From Demequina sp. TMPB413 (GTDB taxonomy: Bacteria; Actinomycetota; Actinomycetes; Actinomycetales; Demequinaceae): 64,000 nt of DNA. Below, one piece after another: positions 16,686 to 24,820 of the stretch. A program made the translations under genes and the position numbers. How positions within the stretch are numbered: position 1 is the stretch's first letter; each line of letters starts with the position of its first letter. The notes under the pieces are model-generated. The model saw nothing but the letters and a program-made list of their open reading frames with translations. It was not told the origin of the DNA and did no database searches. Where the stretch lies: the NCBI RefSeq assembly GCF_020447105.2, contig NZ_CP096184.1, positions 1,426,001 to 1,490,000 of the forward strand, given 5' to 3'.

Positions 16686-17933
16686 TCAGGCGGTGAGGGC
16701 GAGGGGTTCGGTGTCCACCTCCCCGGGGTTGCGGTTGGGGACGGTGGTGAGTCGGCAGCGGGCCAGGATCTCGAGTCCAAGGTAGCGTTTCGACTCGGTC
16801 CACTCGTCGGTCTGCTCGGCGAGGACGGCTCCGACGAGGCGGATGATCGCTTCGCGGTTGGGGAAGATGCCGACGGCGTCAGTGCGCCGTCGGATTTCCT
16901 TATTCAGGCGCTCGGCGGGGTTGTTGGACCAGATCTGGGACCAGACGTCCTTGGGGAAACCTGTGAACGCGAGCAGGTCCTCCCGGGCACCCTCGAGGTG
17001 CTCGGCAACAGCGGGCAGACGCTCGCTGACGTAGTCAAGCAAGCGGTCGAACTGGGCGTGCACTGCGGGCCCGTCGGGTTGGTCATAGACGCTGTGGAGC
17101 ATGGCCTTCACGGCTGGCCACATCGCTTTGGGTGTGATGGCCATCAGGTTTGCGGCGTAATGGGTGCGGCAGCGTTGCCAGACAGCTTCTGGAAGGTTCG
17201 CTGCGATCGCTTCCACGAGCCCTGCGTGAGCATCAGAGGTGATCAGGCGCACTCCACCAAGGCCACGGGCCACGAGGTCCGCGAAGAACATGTTCCACGC
17301 CGCTTTGGTCTCACTGGTGGCGACCTGCAGACCCAAGACCTCGCGGTGACCGTCACCGTTGACGCCCGTGGCGACGAGGCAGACGGCATTGATCACCCGT
17401 CCTGCTTCACGGACCTTCATGGTCAGGGCGTCTGCGGCCACGAACGTGAACGGACCGGCTTCACCCAGGGGGCGGTGTCTGAATGCGGCGACGTGCTCAT
17501 CGAGTTCCTCAGCCATGCGTGACACCTGGGACTTCGATAGCCCGTCGATGCCGAGAGTCTTGACCAGTTTGTCCATCCGTCTCGTGGAGACGCCTGCGAG
17601 GTAGCAGTCAGCGACCACGGTGACCAACGCGGACTCGGCCCGTTTGCGCCTCTCCAGGAGCCAATCGGGGAAGTAGGTGCCAGAACGCAGTTTCGGGACC
17701 GCCACGTCGATCGTGCCGGCCCTCGTGTCCAGCGGGCGGTGACGATACCCATTGCGCTGCGCGGTCCGCTCCAGTGAGGCCTGACCCCACTCGGCACCGA
17801 TCACGGCGTCCGCGTCAGCGCTGAGCAACGCGTTGATCATGGTCTGCAACAACTGACGCATCATGTCCGGCGAAGCGTCCGAAAGCAGGTTGCCCAACAC
17901 GCGGGCGGGGTCGACAATATGAGGTGCGGTCAT
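16686..17933 (-). CDS. IS256-family transposase (Mutator type)
   Basis: This DDE transposase has 415 residues from the ATG at 17933 (MTAPHIVDPARVLGNLLSDA). A longer frame from 18020 runs into the element end. The catalytic residues are in VAADALTMKV (Asp), LITSDAHAGL (Asp) and NNPAERLNKEIRRRTDAVGI (Glu), the last being the IS256/MULE signature. SGTYFPDWLLERRKRAESAL and LAGVSTRRMDKLVKTLGIDG are typical of the family. It is intact and looks functional. The upstream element end is 121 bases away. No frameshift or internal stop is seen. Confidence 0.95.
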   Translation of the reverse strand: MTAPHIVDPARVLGNLLSDASPDMMRQLLQTMINALLSADADAVIGAEWGQASLERTAQRNGYRHRPLDTRAGTIDVAVPKLRSGTYFPDWLLERRKRAESALVTVVADCYLAGVSTRRMDKLVKTLGIDGLSKSQVSRMAEELDEHVAAFRHRPLGEAGPFTFVAADALTMKVREAGRVINAVCLVATGVNGDGHREVLGLQVATSETKAAWNMFFADLVARGLGGVRLITSDAHAGLVEAIAANLPEAVWQRCRTHYAANLMAITPKAMWPAVKAMLHSVYDQPDGPAVHAQFDRLLDYVSERLPAVAEHLEGAREDLLAFTGFPKDVWSQIWSNNPAERLNKEIRRRTDAVGIFPNREAIIRLVGAVLAEQTDEWTESKRYLGLEILARCRLTTVPNRNPGEVDTEPLALTA

Positions 17934-18054
17934 CGTGATGTTCCGTTCGAGAGAGCTTTGAAGGGTGAACTCGAAGGTCCTCACGGTGGCCGCTTTCACA
18001 TCTTCAACGACAGCGACCACCCCGAGGGCTACACCACCTTAGGGGGCACTACTA

Positions 18055-18062
18055 ATCGTGGG
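18055..18062. repeat. Right target-site duplication (8 bp)
   Basis: ATCGTGGG repeats the sequence at 15154-15161 and marks the right border of the transposon. The first base of the host gene beyond it is 18063. Confidence 0.9.
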
Positions 18063-18759
18063 AATGGGGTCCACCGCCGATCAGTCTCGGGTGGACGAAT
18101 GGTCCGACCACGACTTCGCCGTCGTCGTGATTCCCGGCGCTGAAGTGCGCTATCGCGGCACCACCGACTGGATGCCTCAGCCGGAGCGCGTCGTGCTTGT
18201 CCTGGGGGAGCATCACGGTGGCGGTAAGGCCATGTATGACGACGGCCACTTCATCGAATGGGGAGTTGCCACGCTGGACTCGCTCGCGACCTGGGCTGCG
18301 GAAGACTATGCCGTGCTGTTTGATCGGGGCGGCGTCGCACAGGTCATGGAACGCGTCGCCTCGACACCGTTCCCCTCGAACGTCCCGCACCTGAGGCGGG
18401 ATTCGGCTCTGTTTCTCACCGCTTTGCTCCACGGGGTGGGTAGGGCGCGACGCGGCGAAATTCTGAGCGCGGGTTCCATTATTCGCGGCGACGGGGTCCA
18501 GACGCTCTTGCGCGCAGTGCGAGCGCGGTCGGCAGACGCCTCACCAGCGCTCGATCGACTCGACGGGCTGCGCCGCGTCGAGCAAGCCTTTTCCGACCTG
18601 GCACGTGAGATCGCCGACGCCGTCGCGCAGGCGCCCGAACCCGCCGCACGCGCACTGCTCGCCGTGGCGGATCGCTACCTCGGCGTCGGGCCTGAAGGAC
18701 TCAACCCAGCCGGCAGGGAGGCTGTCGTGCGACGCCTCGGGTGGTCGACGGAGCACTAG
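18063..18759 (+). pseudogene. 3' part of the split nucleotidyltransferase gene
   Basis: After the element the frame resumes as MGSTADQSRVDEWSDHDFAV, with the family signature GS-x(n)-DxD (Gly-Ser, then Asp-His-Asp). The Gly-Ser turn is only restored when joined to GIVG from 15079-15161. The rest (about 200 residues) is helical. The overall design resembles aminoglycoside-type or other small-molecule nucleotidyltransferases, but no substrate can be named. A fragment could still start at the GTG at 18058, which lies in the duplicated target. The last four bases overlap the convergent rnhB stop. Confidence 0.85.
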
Positions 18760-19439
18760 GACGCCGTCGCGGCCCGCTCCGGGAGCTTCCACGACACCCT
18801 GTGTAGCGGGCTCGGCCCGAGCCCCCTGAGCGCATCAAGGTGACGCGCCGCGCCATATCCCTTGTTGCCGTCCCACCCGTACTCCGGATGTGCGTGGTGG
18901 GCGTCGCGCATGATCTGATCGCGTTCCACCTTGGCGATGATCGAGGCTGCGGCGATGGAGGCGCACAGCGAGTCGCCCTTCGTCACCATCGTGACGGGAG
19001 CAAGGCTCCCTGCTCCCTCGATCACTGGGGCGCTGGCTGCGAAGAGATCAACTGCTGGAGGGGTCAACCAATCGTGAGTGCCGTCGAGAAGGATCGCGTC
19101 GGGGACGACGCCGTCGGCCTCAAGCGTGGCGAGAGCGCGGTGACCCGCGAGCCGGAGCGCAGCGACAATCCCGTGAGCGTCGATCTCGCCAGGGCTCGCG
19201 TGGCCGACTGCCCGGCCGACGCCAAAGTGGCCGAGCACGGCATCGAGCGTCTCTCGCGCCGTGCGGCTGAGTTCCTTGGAGTCCGCTAGGCCAGCTGGCC
19301 ACGTCGAGCAGCGTTCGAGGACGGCGACGCCCACCGTCACTGGACCTGCGAGTGCGCCCCTGCCGACCTCGTCGATGCCAGCAACCAAGCGCATGCCTGC
19401 GTCCCAGTGGGCGGTCTCATGATCAAGAGTGACTGCCAT
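18756..19439 (-). CDS. rnhB: Ribonuclease HII
   Basis: RNase HII cleaves RNA in RNA-DNA hybrids and removes single ribonucleotides from DNA. The 227-residue protein has the active-site strand GIDEVGRGALAGPV (Asp and Glu near residue 23), ILLDGTHDW, KGDSLCASIAAASIIAKVER and the C-terminal YGWDGNKGYG ... HRVSWK. It belongs to the trmD-rplS-lepB-rnhB run. In related genomes DUF2469 would follow next; here that neighbour is displaced to 7224. Confidence 0.95.
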   Translation of the reverse strand: MAVTLDHETAHWDAGMRLVAGIDEVGRGALAGPVTVGVAVLERCSTWPAGLADSKELSRTARETLDAVLGHFGVGRAVGHASPGEIDAHGIVAALRLAGHRALATLEADGVVPDAILLDGTHDWLTPPAVDLFAASAPVIEGAGSLAPVTMVTKGDSLCASIAAASIIAKVERDQIMRDAHHAHPEYGWDGNKGYGAARHLDALRGLGPSPLHRVSWKLPERAATAS

Positions 19440-19467
19440 GACTCGACCTTAAGCGGACTGGTGTCCC

Positions 19468-20103
19468 TTAGTAGGGATTGCCGAACGTCTTCCAGTGATC
19501 AAAAGGCCACGCGGTCACAAAAGCAGTGCCGACGATGTTGTCGACTGGCACCATGCCGCCACCGGGCTCACCCAAGTGGGCGCGAGAATCCGCAGAGTTC
19601 GAGCGGTTGTCCCCCAAGACCCAGACGCGGCCCTCTGGCACCGTGACCTCCCACCCGTTGGTGCACGTGGTGGTTCCAGGCTTGATGTAGTCCTCAACAA
19701 GATCGACGCCGTTGATCGAGACGGTGTCCGTGGCGGGGTCGCAAGCGACGGTCTCGCCCGGCAGGCCGATGACGCGCTTGACCAGGTGTTCGCCGGCGTC
19801 TTGAGGCAACAGGCCGACGAAGGTGGCGAAGTCATTCCAGCCCTTGGCGAGGCCAGTAGGTTCCGGCTCGTTCGAAGGGCCGAGCCATCCGCCAGGGTCC
19901 TTGAACACGACGACGTCACCGCGCCGGACGTCCAGTGGGCCCGGCCGCCACAGCGACACGAGGATGCGGTCCTTCACTTCAAGCGTGTTCTCCATGGACC
20001 CCGAAGGGATCCAGAACGACTGGAAGACGAAGGTCTTGAGCAGCAGTGACAACACCAGCGCGCTGGCAAGCACGATGAGGATCTCGCGCAGCCACGCGGT
20101 CAC
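19468..20103 (-). CDS. lepB: Signal peptidase I
   Basis: This membrane-bound type I signal peptidase cleaves Sec and Tat signal peptides. It has 211 residues with one N-terminal membrane segment (IVLASALVLSLLLKTFV). The Ser/Lys dyad is in IPSGSMENTL and VKRVIGLPGE, and GDNRSNSADSR is the box E motif. The GTG at 20103 is used here because it is the first in-frame start, but no clear ribosome site precedes it. The in-frame sequence continues upstream (ERSNLSAGRR), similar to longer actinobacterial LepB N-termini, so the true start may be less conventional. A strong hairpin lies just upstream. Confidence 0.92.
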   Translation of the reverse strand: MTAWLREILIVLASALVLSLLLKTFVFQSFWIPSGSMENTLEVKDRILVSLWRPGPLDVRRGDVVVFKDPGGWLGPSNEPEPTGLAKGWNDFATFVGLLPQDAGEHLVKRVIGLPGETVACDPATDTVSINGVDLVEDYIKPGTTTCTNGWEVTVPEGRVWVLGDNRSNSADSRAHLGEPGGGMVPVDNIVGTAFVTAWPFDHWKTFGNPY

Positions 20104-20109
20104 ACGACG

Positions 20110-20140
20110 ACCGGCGGAGAGGTTGGACCTCTCCGCCGGT
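20110..20140 (-). terminator. 14-bp perfect hairpin between rplS and lepB
   Basis: ACCGGCGGAGAGGT at 20110-20123 pairs exactly with 20127-20140 around a three-base loop. It begins 22 bases after the rplS stop and ends just before the assigned lepB start. There is no T-run. It probably limits read-through from the abundant rplS message into lepB. Confidence 0.7.
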
Positions 20141-20162
20141 GCGGCGTGCGAAGGAGTAATGG

Positions 20163-20510
20163 TCAGTTCTCGCGCTTCTCGCGGATGCGAGCAGCCTTAC
20201 CGCGCAGTCCGCGCAGGTAGTACAACTTGGCGCGGCGAACGTCGCCGCGGCGGTCGACCTCGATCTTGTCGATGGTCGGGGCGTGCAGGGGGAACATGCG
20301 CTCCACACCCACTCCGAAGGAAACCTTGCGCACCGTGAAGGTCTCGCCGACGCCAGAACCCTGGCGTGCGATCACGATGCCCTGGAACACCTGGACGCGA
20401 GAGCGCGTGCCCTCGACGACCTTGACGTGAACCTTGAGCGTGTCACCGGCGCGGAACGCCGGAATGTCTTCACGAAGCTGGCTTGCGGTAACGCCGTCAA
20501 GCTTGTGCAT
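20163..20510 (-). CDS. rplS: 50S ribosomal protein L19
   Basis: L19 lies at the 30S-50S interface. The 115-residue protein shows [60 protein letters not shown], and [20 protein letters not shown], all standard. It follows trmD after 128 bases, a longer gap than between other genes of the run, and is followed by a hairpin and lepB. Confidence 0.97.
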   Translation of the reverse strand: MHKLDGVTASQLREDIPAFRAGDTLKVHVKVVEGTRSRVQVFQGIVIARQGSGVGETFTVRKVSFGVGVERMFPLHAPTIDKIEVDRRGDVRRAKLYYLRGLRGKAARIREKREN

Positions 20511-20526
20511 GTCTCACTCCTCGCAG

Positions 20527-20612
20527 CTGCCACAGGTCATCCACGATCTCTTGCCTTGCGGCACTCGATAAAGGACGTTGCGCCGCGGGAAGGGCTGAAC
20601 CCCCTGTGGCAG
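20527..20612 (-). promoter_or_regulatory. Possible rplS leader structure
   Basis: In the trmD-rplS gap, CTGCCACAGG at 20527-20536 is the exact reverse complement of CCTGTGGCAG at 20603-20612. The two arms would enclose a 66-base loop immediately upstream of the rplS start. L19 leaders with autoregulation are known in other phyla. Only the pairing is seen here. Confidence 0.35.
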
Positions 20613-20638
20613 GTCTCAGCTCCGCGCGCACCAACAGG

Positions 20639-21364
20639 CTATTGTGCCACACCGTCGTCGTGGCCTGCGAGCAAGTCGGGGCGCCGTTCACGCGTGCGAA
20701 TGATCTGCTGCTCACGCCGCCATGCCTCGATCTTGCCGTGGTGCCCGCTCAGGAGCACCTCTGGCACGTCGAGACCACGCCACGACGCTGGCCTGGTGTA
20801 CGAAGGGTACTCAAGCAAGCCGTCGGCATGGCTTTCCTCGACGATGCTCTCCGCGTTGCCCATGAAGCCAGGGATCAGCCGGGTGATCGCCTCGATCATC
20901 GCGACCGCAGCCACTTCTCCCCCGTTGAGCACGTAGTCACCGAGCGACAGTTCGACGACGCGGAAGCCTTGCGCTTCATAGTGCTCGGCGACCCTCGCGT
21001 CGATGCCCTCATAGCGTCCGCAAGCGAAGGCGAGCTGGCCTGCCTGCGCCAGTTCGGCCGCGAGGGCTTGAGTGAAGGGGATTCCCGCTGGGCTGGGAAT
21101 GACAAGCACCCCGCCTGGCTCCAGCACGTCGTCAAGAGCGCGTCCCCACACGTCGGGCTTCATTACCATGCCCGCACCGCCACCGAACGGGGCGTCGTCG
21201 ACGGTGCGGTGAACGTCGGGGCTTCCATCGGCCTTGACCGCGGCCCACTCGCGCAGGTCGTGAACGGCAACCTGGACAAGTTCAGACTGGCGGGCTTTGC
21301 CCAACAGCGACACGTCGAGCACGGAGAAGAACTCAGGGAAGATCGAGACAACGTCAATCCGCAC
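20639..21364 (-). CDS. trmD: tRNA (guanine-N1)-methyltransferase TrmD
   Basis: TrmD makes m1G37 in tRNAs using S-adenosylmethionine in a trefoil-knot (SPOUT) fold. The 241-residue protein starts [20 protein letters not shown] and has [37 protein letters not shown] and [20 protein letters not shown], the knot and cofactor motifs. [20 protein letters not shown] ends the catalytic domain. Its start codon abuts the rimM stop at base 21364. Confidence 0.97.
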   Translation of the reverse strand: MRIDVVSIFPEFFSVLDVSLLGKARQSELVQVAVHDLREWAAVKADGSPDVHRTVDDAPFGGGAGMVMKPDVWGRALDDVLEPGGVLVIPSPAGIPFTQALAAELAQAGQLAFACGRYEGIDARVAEHYEAQGFRVVELSLGDYVLNGGEVAAVAMIEAITRLIPGFMGNAESIVEESHADGLLEYPSYTRPASWRGLDVPEVLLSGHHGKIEAWRREQQIIRTRERRPDLLAGHDDGVAQ

Positions 21365-21894
21365 TAGTGCGTCTCCCCCGTGTCCACTTGCTCCTCGCCT
21401 GCGAGCAGCCCATAGGGCGGCGTGACGATCACCCGACCGCCGTCGATGTCTACCTCGGGAACGAACTCCTCAACAAACGGAATCATGGCGCGATGACCAG
21501 AGGGCTCCTTGACCACGAGCAGGTCTTGGGCGGGCATGTCCATCAGGTCGACCACCTCGCCCACGAGAGTGCCGTCGGGCCGCTCGGCCCTGAGCCCCAC
21601 GAGTTCGTGGACGTACCAGGCTCCGTCCTCCTCGTCTTCGTCGGCCTCGACAACGAGTTCGACGCCGCGAAGCGAGTCCGCGGCCTCACGGGTGTCGATG
21701 TCTTCGATCCTGAGGTACCACCTGTCCGACTGAATGCGCGTCGAGACAATCGTGAGGGGGCCAGCGACAGCAGGCTCTGTCTCGAGCGTCGCTCCCGGCT
21801 TCAGCCGTTCCTCGGGGATGTCGGTCCTTAGTTCGACCGTCACCTCGCCCTTCAGTCCATGGGCGCGGCCGATGCGCGCAACAGTCACCTTCAT
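21364..21894 (-). CDS. rimM: Ribosome maturation factor RimM
   Basis: RimM assists 16S rRNA 3'-domain assembly and binds S19. From the ATG at 21894 the protein has 176 residues: an N-terminal RimM domain ([20 protein letters not shown]) and a C-terminal PRC-barrel ([40 protein letters not shown]). The frame extends upstream to 21987, but MKVTVARIG is the family start. In relatives rimM follows khpA directly. Here about 1.15 kb with a foreign-looking gene lies between. Confidence 0.95.
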   Translation of the reverse strand: MKVTVARIGRAHGLKGEVTVELRTDIPEERLKPGATLETEPAVAGPLTIVSTRIQSDRWYLRIEDIDTREAADSLRGVELVVEADEDEEDGAWYVHELVGLRAERPDGTLVGEVVDLMDMPAQDLLVVKEPSGHRAMIPFVEEFVPEVDIDGGRVIVTPPYGLLAGEEQVDTGETH

Positions 21895-22271
21895 GGGTGC
21901 AAGCCTAGGGCGCGGAGGGCGCCGCGACGACGCCAAGGGACCGCGAACGCGCATCTGTCGCACCGCCTGCGGCCGCACGGCCGCCAACCAGGACGCTCCC
22001 CTCCAGGACGCTCCGAACCGATCTCGTGCGCGGCGCGCCCTGCCGCGCAGCGCATGAAGGAGTTTTGCGGCGTGTCGCGCACCGATCCGGTTCTAAGTGT
22101 CTGCGTCTGCACGTCACCACGCGGTGGTCTGGAGACTTGTGACCGCGAACCGCCCCGACTCACCATGGCGGCAGTTCGACCGGCGCGTGTCGCCTTCCGC
22201 CACGGTCAGAAGTGACCAACCTGGGCGAGCGACTGCCGAGAAGGCGCGACTCGCTGTTGCGAGCCAGAATT

Positions 22272-22316
22272 CGGCAACGCGAAGGGCCCGACCCCACAAG
22301 GAACCGAGCCTCGTGG
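22272..22316. repeat. Relic of the khpA terminator
   Basis: The bases here (GCGAAGGGCCCGACCCC then GGAACCGAGCCTCGTG) align with the intact hairpin at 22990-23035 (GCAAGAGGCCCGGCCCC then GGGACCGGGCCTCTCG). Several changes now break the stem. It lies in the same relation to the khpA relic as the intact hairpin does to khpA. Confidence 0.6.
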
Positions 22317-22319
22317 ACG

Positions 22320-22470
22320 TCACAAGAGTTGAACGAAGTCGCCGATACCGACGCGGGCCCCTACGCGGGAAACCGCGTCGAGGACGGTGCGCAATGAGTT
22401 CGCCGTGCGAAAGTGACGGCCGATGACCCGCGGAAGGTCTCGTGCGTTCGCAGCGTTGCCCAAGGTACGA
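22320..22470 (-). pseudogene. Decayed second copy of khpA (KH-domain gene)
   Basis: Read on the minus strand the frame gives LPRVIGRHFRTANSLRTVLD, then AVSRVGARVGIGDFVQLL and a stop at 22322-22320. The intact khpA at 23045 has LPRVIGRHGRTANSLRTVID, then AVARDDVRVNIVDVA. The two align without gaps over about 110 bases at roughly 75-80 percent identity. The N-terminal half is too diverged to follow, no start codon remains and a stop lies upstream at 22496-22494. The Gly of the GxxG loop (GRHG) has become Phe, so RNA binding would be lost. Confidence 0.75.
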
Positions 22471-22520
22471 GCCAAGTCAACCCGCGGTCGACGCTACGAC
22501 CGCGCATGAGGAGGAGCGCC

Positions 22521-22958
22521 ATGGCGTCCAGGGAATCGTCCACCGAAGACCAGAATGCCCGTCCGGACCGGCCCACACGCGTGAGCGTCGCGATCGCGCT
22601 GTCGTGGTTAGCGGGAGTGCTCGACATCACCGCAGGTATCGTCTTCCTGCTCGTCTCGAGCGACGAGCCCCTGCTTGCTGAGCTGTCCGTCGGCTCCTCG
22701 GGAGCCCTCGCCACCGGCGTGGGTCTGCTCGTCGTGGGTGCCATCACGTTGGCCGTCGGAGCGATGCTGAGTTCCGGCGCGAACGGTGCGCGCGGCTTCA
22801 TCTCCGCGCTGATGGGGGCGCGCATCATCGTGCATGCGTGGGCCTTCGTCGCGCTGATGCTCATCGCCGCCACAGAGTCCGTACTCGGCATCGTGATCGC
22901 GATAGCCGTGCTGGCGGCGTTGTGGAGCCCCAAGTCGAACGGCTTCTTTACAGACTAG
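22521..22958 (+). CDS. Small membrane protein, unknown function
   Basis: I do not recognise a family with certainty. The 145-residue protein starts at the ATG at 22521 after a good ribosome site (GAGGAG). It has a charged N-terminus (MASRESSTEDQNARPDRPTR) and four predicted membrane segments: VAIALSWLAGVLDITAGIVF, GALATGVGLLVVGAITLAVG, ALMGARIIVHAWAFVALMLI and GIVIAIAVLAALW. It lies on the opposite strand between two khpA-like sequences, inside an operon that is normally uninterrupted. A shared hairpin separates it from khpA. Confidence 0.65.
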   Translation: MASRESSTEDQNARPDRPTRVSVAIALSWLAGVLDITAGIVFLLVSSDEPLLAELSVGSSGALATGVGLLVVGAITLAVGAMLSSGANGARGFISALMGARIIVHAWAFVALMLIAATESVLGIVIAIAVLAALWSPKSNGFFTD

Positions 22959-22989
22959 CCGCGAGGGCTTCCTGGACCTCGCGTTAGGG

Positions 22990-23035
22990 AACGCAAGAGG
23001 CCCGGCCCCCCAACGGGGACCGGGCCTCTCGCGTT
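22990..23035. terminator. Bidirectional terminator between the membrane protein gene and khpA
   Basis: A long hairpin is formed by AGAGGCCCGG (22996-23005) with CCGGGCCTCT (23020-23029), extended outside by AACGC/GCGTT and inside by a C-run facing a G-run. It lies 31 bases after the plus-strand stop and 9 bases after the khpA stop, so it can serve both. Confidence 0.8.
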
Positions 23036-23044
23036 GCTTGCGAG

Positions 23045-23275
23045 TCAGGCGACGTCGACGATGTTGACGCGAACGTCGTCGCGGGCGACCGCGTCAATCA
23101 CGGTACGCAGCGAGTTCGCCGTACGGCCGTGACGGCCGATGACCCGCGGCAGGTCGTCAGGGTGGACGACCACGTTGAGGGTGACGCCGCGACGCCCGGA
23201 ACGCTCAGTGACGCGCACGTCGTCCGGGTTGCGGACGATCGAGCGCACCAGGAACTCCAGCGCCTCGAGGACCAT
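23045..23275 (-). CDS. khpA: KH-domain RNA-binding protein KhpA
   Basis: KhpA is a 76-residue single KH-domain protein (formerly YlqC) that binds RNA with KhpB and affects cell division and length in other Gram-positives. It starts MVLEALEFLVRSIVRNPDDV and carries the nucleotide-binding GxxG loop in VIGRHGRTANSLRTVIDAVA. It follows rpsP by three bases, the conserved arrangement. A degenerate second copy lies 0.7 kb away. Confidence 0.94.
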   Translation of the reverse strand: MVLEALEFLVRSIVRNPDDVRVTERSGRRGVTLNVVVHPDDLPRVIGRHGRTANSLRTVIDAVARDDVRVNIVDVA

Positions 23276-23278
23276 GCC

Positions 23279-23875
23279 CTACTTCTCCTCGTCGGAGGGT
23301 GCGGGCTCGGCGGGGCCGGTTGCCTCGTCGGCCGCTGGGGCTGCAGGAGCTGCGTCTTCTGCGGGTGCAGCGTCAGCCACGGCGTCGGCCACGTCAACGG
23401 CGTCTGCCGCCTCCGCGTCCTCCACTGGTGCGTCAGCTTCTGCGGCTTCCTTCTCGGCTGCTGCGGCCTTCGCGGCCTCGTCAGCTTCCTTGGCGGCCTT
23501 CTCCTTGGCGGCGGACTTCTCGGCCTTGAGCTTCTCTGCCTGGTCTGCGTGCGCCTTGATGGCGTCCTCAGCGTTGGCCTTGCCCTCGGCAAACTTAACG
23601 GTGCTCTTCGCGTCCTTGTCGCCCTTGAACTTGCCCCAGTCGCCCGTGAGCTTCAGGAGCGCGCGCACCTGGTCGGAAGGCTGAGCGCCGACAGAGAGCC
23701 AGTACTGGGCGCGCTCTGAATCGATCACGATGACCGAGGGCTCTTCGGTGGGGTGGTACTTACCGATCTCTTCGATCGCCCGACCGTCGCGCTTGGCGCG
23801 GGAGTCAATGACGACGACGCGGTAATAAGGGGCGCGCTTCTTGCCGAAGCGCTTGAGGCGGATCTTTGCTGCCAT
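23279..23875 (-). CDS. rpsP: 30S ribosomal protein S16 with long C-terminal tail
   Basis: S16 stabilises the 30S body. The start is the ATG at 23875 ([20 protein letters not shown]). The frame reaches upstream to 23989 without family similarity. The S16 core is about residues 1-85. The remaining 110 residues are Ala/Glu/Asp/Lys-rich, first a helical charged stretch ([20 protein letters not shown]) and then an acidic Ala/Pro tail. Such extensions are common in actinobacterial S16. At 198 residues it is longer than most. Confidence 0.96.
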   Translation of the reverse strand: MAAKIRLKRFGKKRAPYYRVVVIDSRAKRDGRAIEEIGKYHPTEEPSVIVIDSERAQYWLSVGAQPSDQVRALLKLTGDWGKFKGDKDAKSTVKFAEGKANAEDAIKAHADQAEKLKAEKSAAKEKAAKEADEAAKAAAAEKEAAEADAPVEDAEAADAVDVADAVADAAPAEDAAPAAPAADEATGPAEPAPSDEEK

Positions 23876-24028
23876 TTTGGTGATGCTCCTTGGGATTCGG
23901 TGTGAGTCGGGCTGAGCCGATCCGGGAAATGAACCGGGTTGCCTGACAAGACGAATAGTCACCCACGGGTAGAGGGCCGTGAGCGCCAACGGATAAGTAT
24001 GCCAGAGGGTGAGCCTGTGCGGCGAACG

Positions 24029-24820
24029 CTAGGCGGCCAGGACCGACGGCCAACCGGACGACGCGTACGCGCCGTAGGTGCCATCGTCACGGACGTTCGT
24101 GATCGCCATCGCCTCGACGCCTGCGTCCAGGGCGGCAGAAAGGACCCTTTCGCCGCCTGCGGCGATCGCGGTGGCCCAAGCGTCGGCGTCCATCATGGTG
24201 CCGGCCATCACCGAGACTTGCAGGTAGTGCTGGGCCCCTTCACCGGTCGACGGGTCCCAAATGTGAAGTCCCTTTTGAGCGCTGCCCGAGGTAGCGAGGG
24301 CTCTCAGTTCGCCGCCAAGCATCACGACGTCGACCACGGGGCTGCCATTCGGGTCGCCGCTCACCCGCGGGTCCGCGATGCCAATCCGCCACTCGCGCCC
24401 CTCTCCCGACACGAGCACGTCTCCGCTCGCGCCAATCATCCACGCCGCGGTACTGATCGCGTCGAGTGCTGTCGAGCCGCGGGCGACAGCCCAGCCCTTG
24501 ACGATGCCGCTCGGGTCGAGGTGGTCTGGTCGCCGCGCGTCAAAACCGCCGAGGGTCTTGGATCGGTACCACTCGCACGCGTTGAGGATCTCGAACATCT
24601 CTGGAGGGCAGTCGTCAATGGAAATCTCTCCCCTGTTCAGGCGCGATAGGTAGGAATCGTCCTTGAAGAGCGAGAAAACTTCATCGGCCCACAACAGTTC
24701 GTGGTGGAAGCGCTCGACCGCGTACGAGGCGACGGCGTCAGACGGAGGCATCTCCAGCTGCACCACAAACGGCATCCCCATGGCTGTCACGGTGGAAGAA
24801 AAGGGAGGGACCACCGTCAT
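24029..24820 (-). CDS. apbE: ApbE family FAD:protein FMN transferase
   Basis: ApbE transfers FMN from FAD onto a Thr or Ser of target proteins with FMN-binding domains. The 263-residue protein has TVTAMGMPFVVQLEMPPSDA, EVFSLFKDDSYLSRLNRGE, LDPSGIVKGWAVARG, ALATSGSAQKGLHIWDP and TMMDADAWATAIAA (metal-binding Asp). No signal peptide is visible, so it may act in the cytoplasm or use an unusual leader. It overlaps the small upstream gene by four bases (ATGA). Its likely substrate is the FMN-binding lipoprotein of the same operon. Confidence 0.9.
   Translation of the reverse strand: MTVVPPFSSTVTAMGMPFVVQLEMPPSDAVASYAVERFHHELLWADEVFSLFKDDSYLSRLNRGEISIDDCPPEMFEILNACEWYRSKTLGGFDARRPDHLDPSGIVKGWAVARGSTALDAISTAAWMIGASGDVLVSGEGREWRIGIADPRVSGDPNGSPVVDVVMLGGELRALATSGSAQKGLHIWDPSTGEGAQHYLQVSVMAGTMMDADAWATAIAAGGERVLSAALDAGVEAMAITNVRDDGTYGAYASSGWPSVLAA

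Larger units (their letters stand above)
15162..18054. mobile_element. IS256-family transposon with two passenger genes (2893 bp)
   Basis: The element lies between two copies of ATCGTGGG and interrupts a nucleotidyltransferase gene whose frame is restored when it is removed. Its left end reads GTCAAGTCCCGGGTAATGG. Read inward from the right end the sequence is TAGTAGTGCCCCCTAAGGTG, and the ends match imperfectly (AGT.CCC...TAA then TGGTGTA). A standard IS256 element is about 1.3-1.5 kb. This one is twice that, because about 1.5 kb with two further minus-strand genes lies between the transposase and the left end. A second left-end-like sequence at 16650-16669 may mark the original border of the insertion sequence. 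Confidence 0.85.
21895..22520. other. Gene-free stretch holding a decayed khpA copy
   Basis: No intact gene is visible. From about 22272 to 22470 the sequence is a degenerate copy of the khpA 3' half and its terminator (separate entries). From 21895 to 22271 I see only short frames with poor composition. This segment must contain the promoter that now serves rimM. Confidence 0.6.

Noticed and set aside
15079..18759. Split nucleotidyltransferase as an antibiotic-resistance cassette on the transposon
   Set aside because: The gene is the target of insertion, not cargo. Its two halves lie outside the duplicated bases, and its substrate is unknown.
22097..22426. Plus-strand frame in the gene-free stretch
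   Set aside because: It is Arg/Ser-rich, has no domain, and crosses the decayed khpA copy in antisense.
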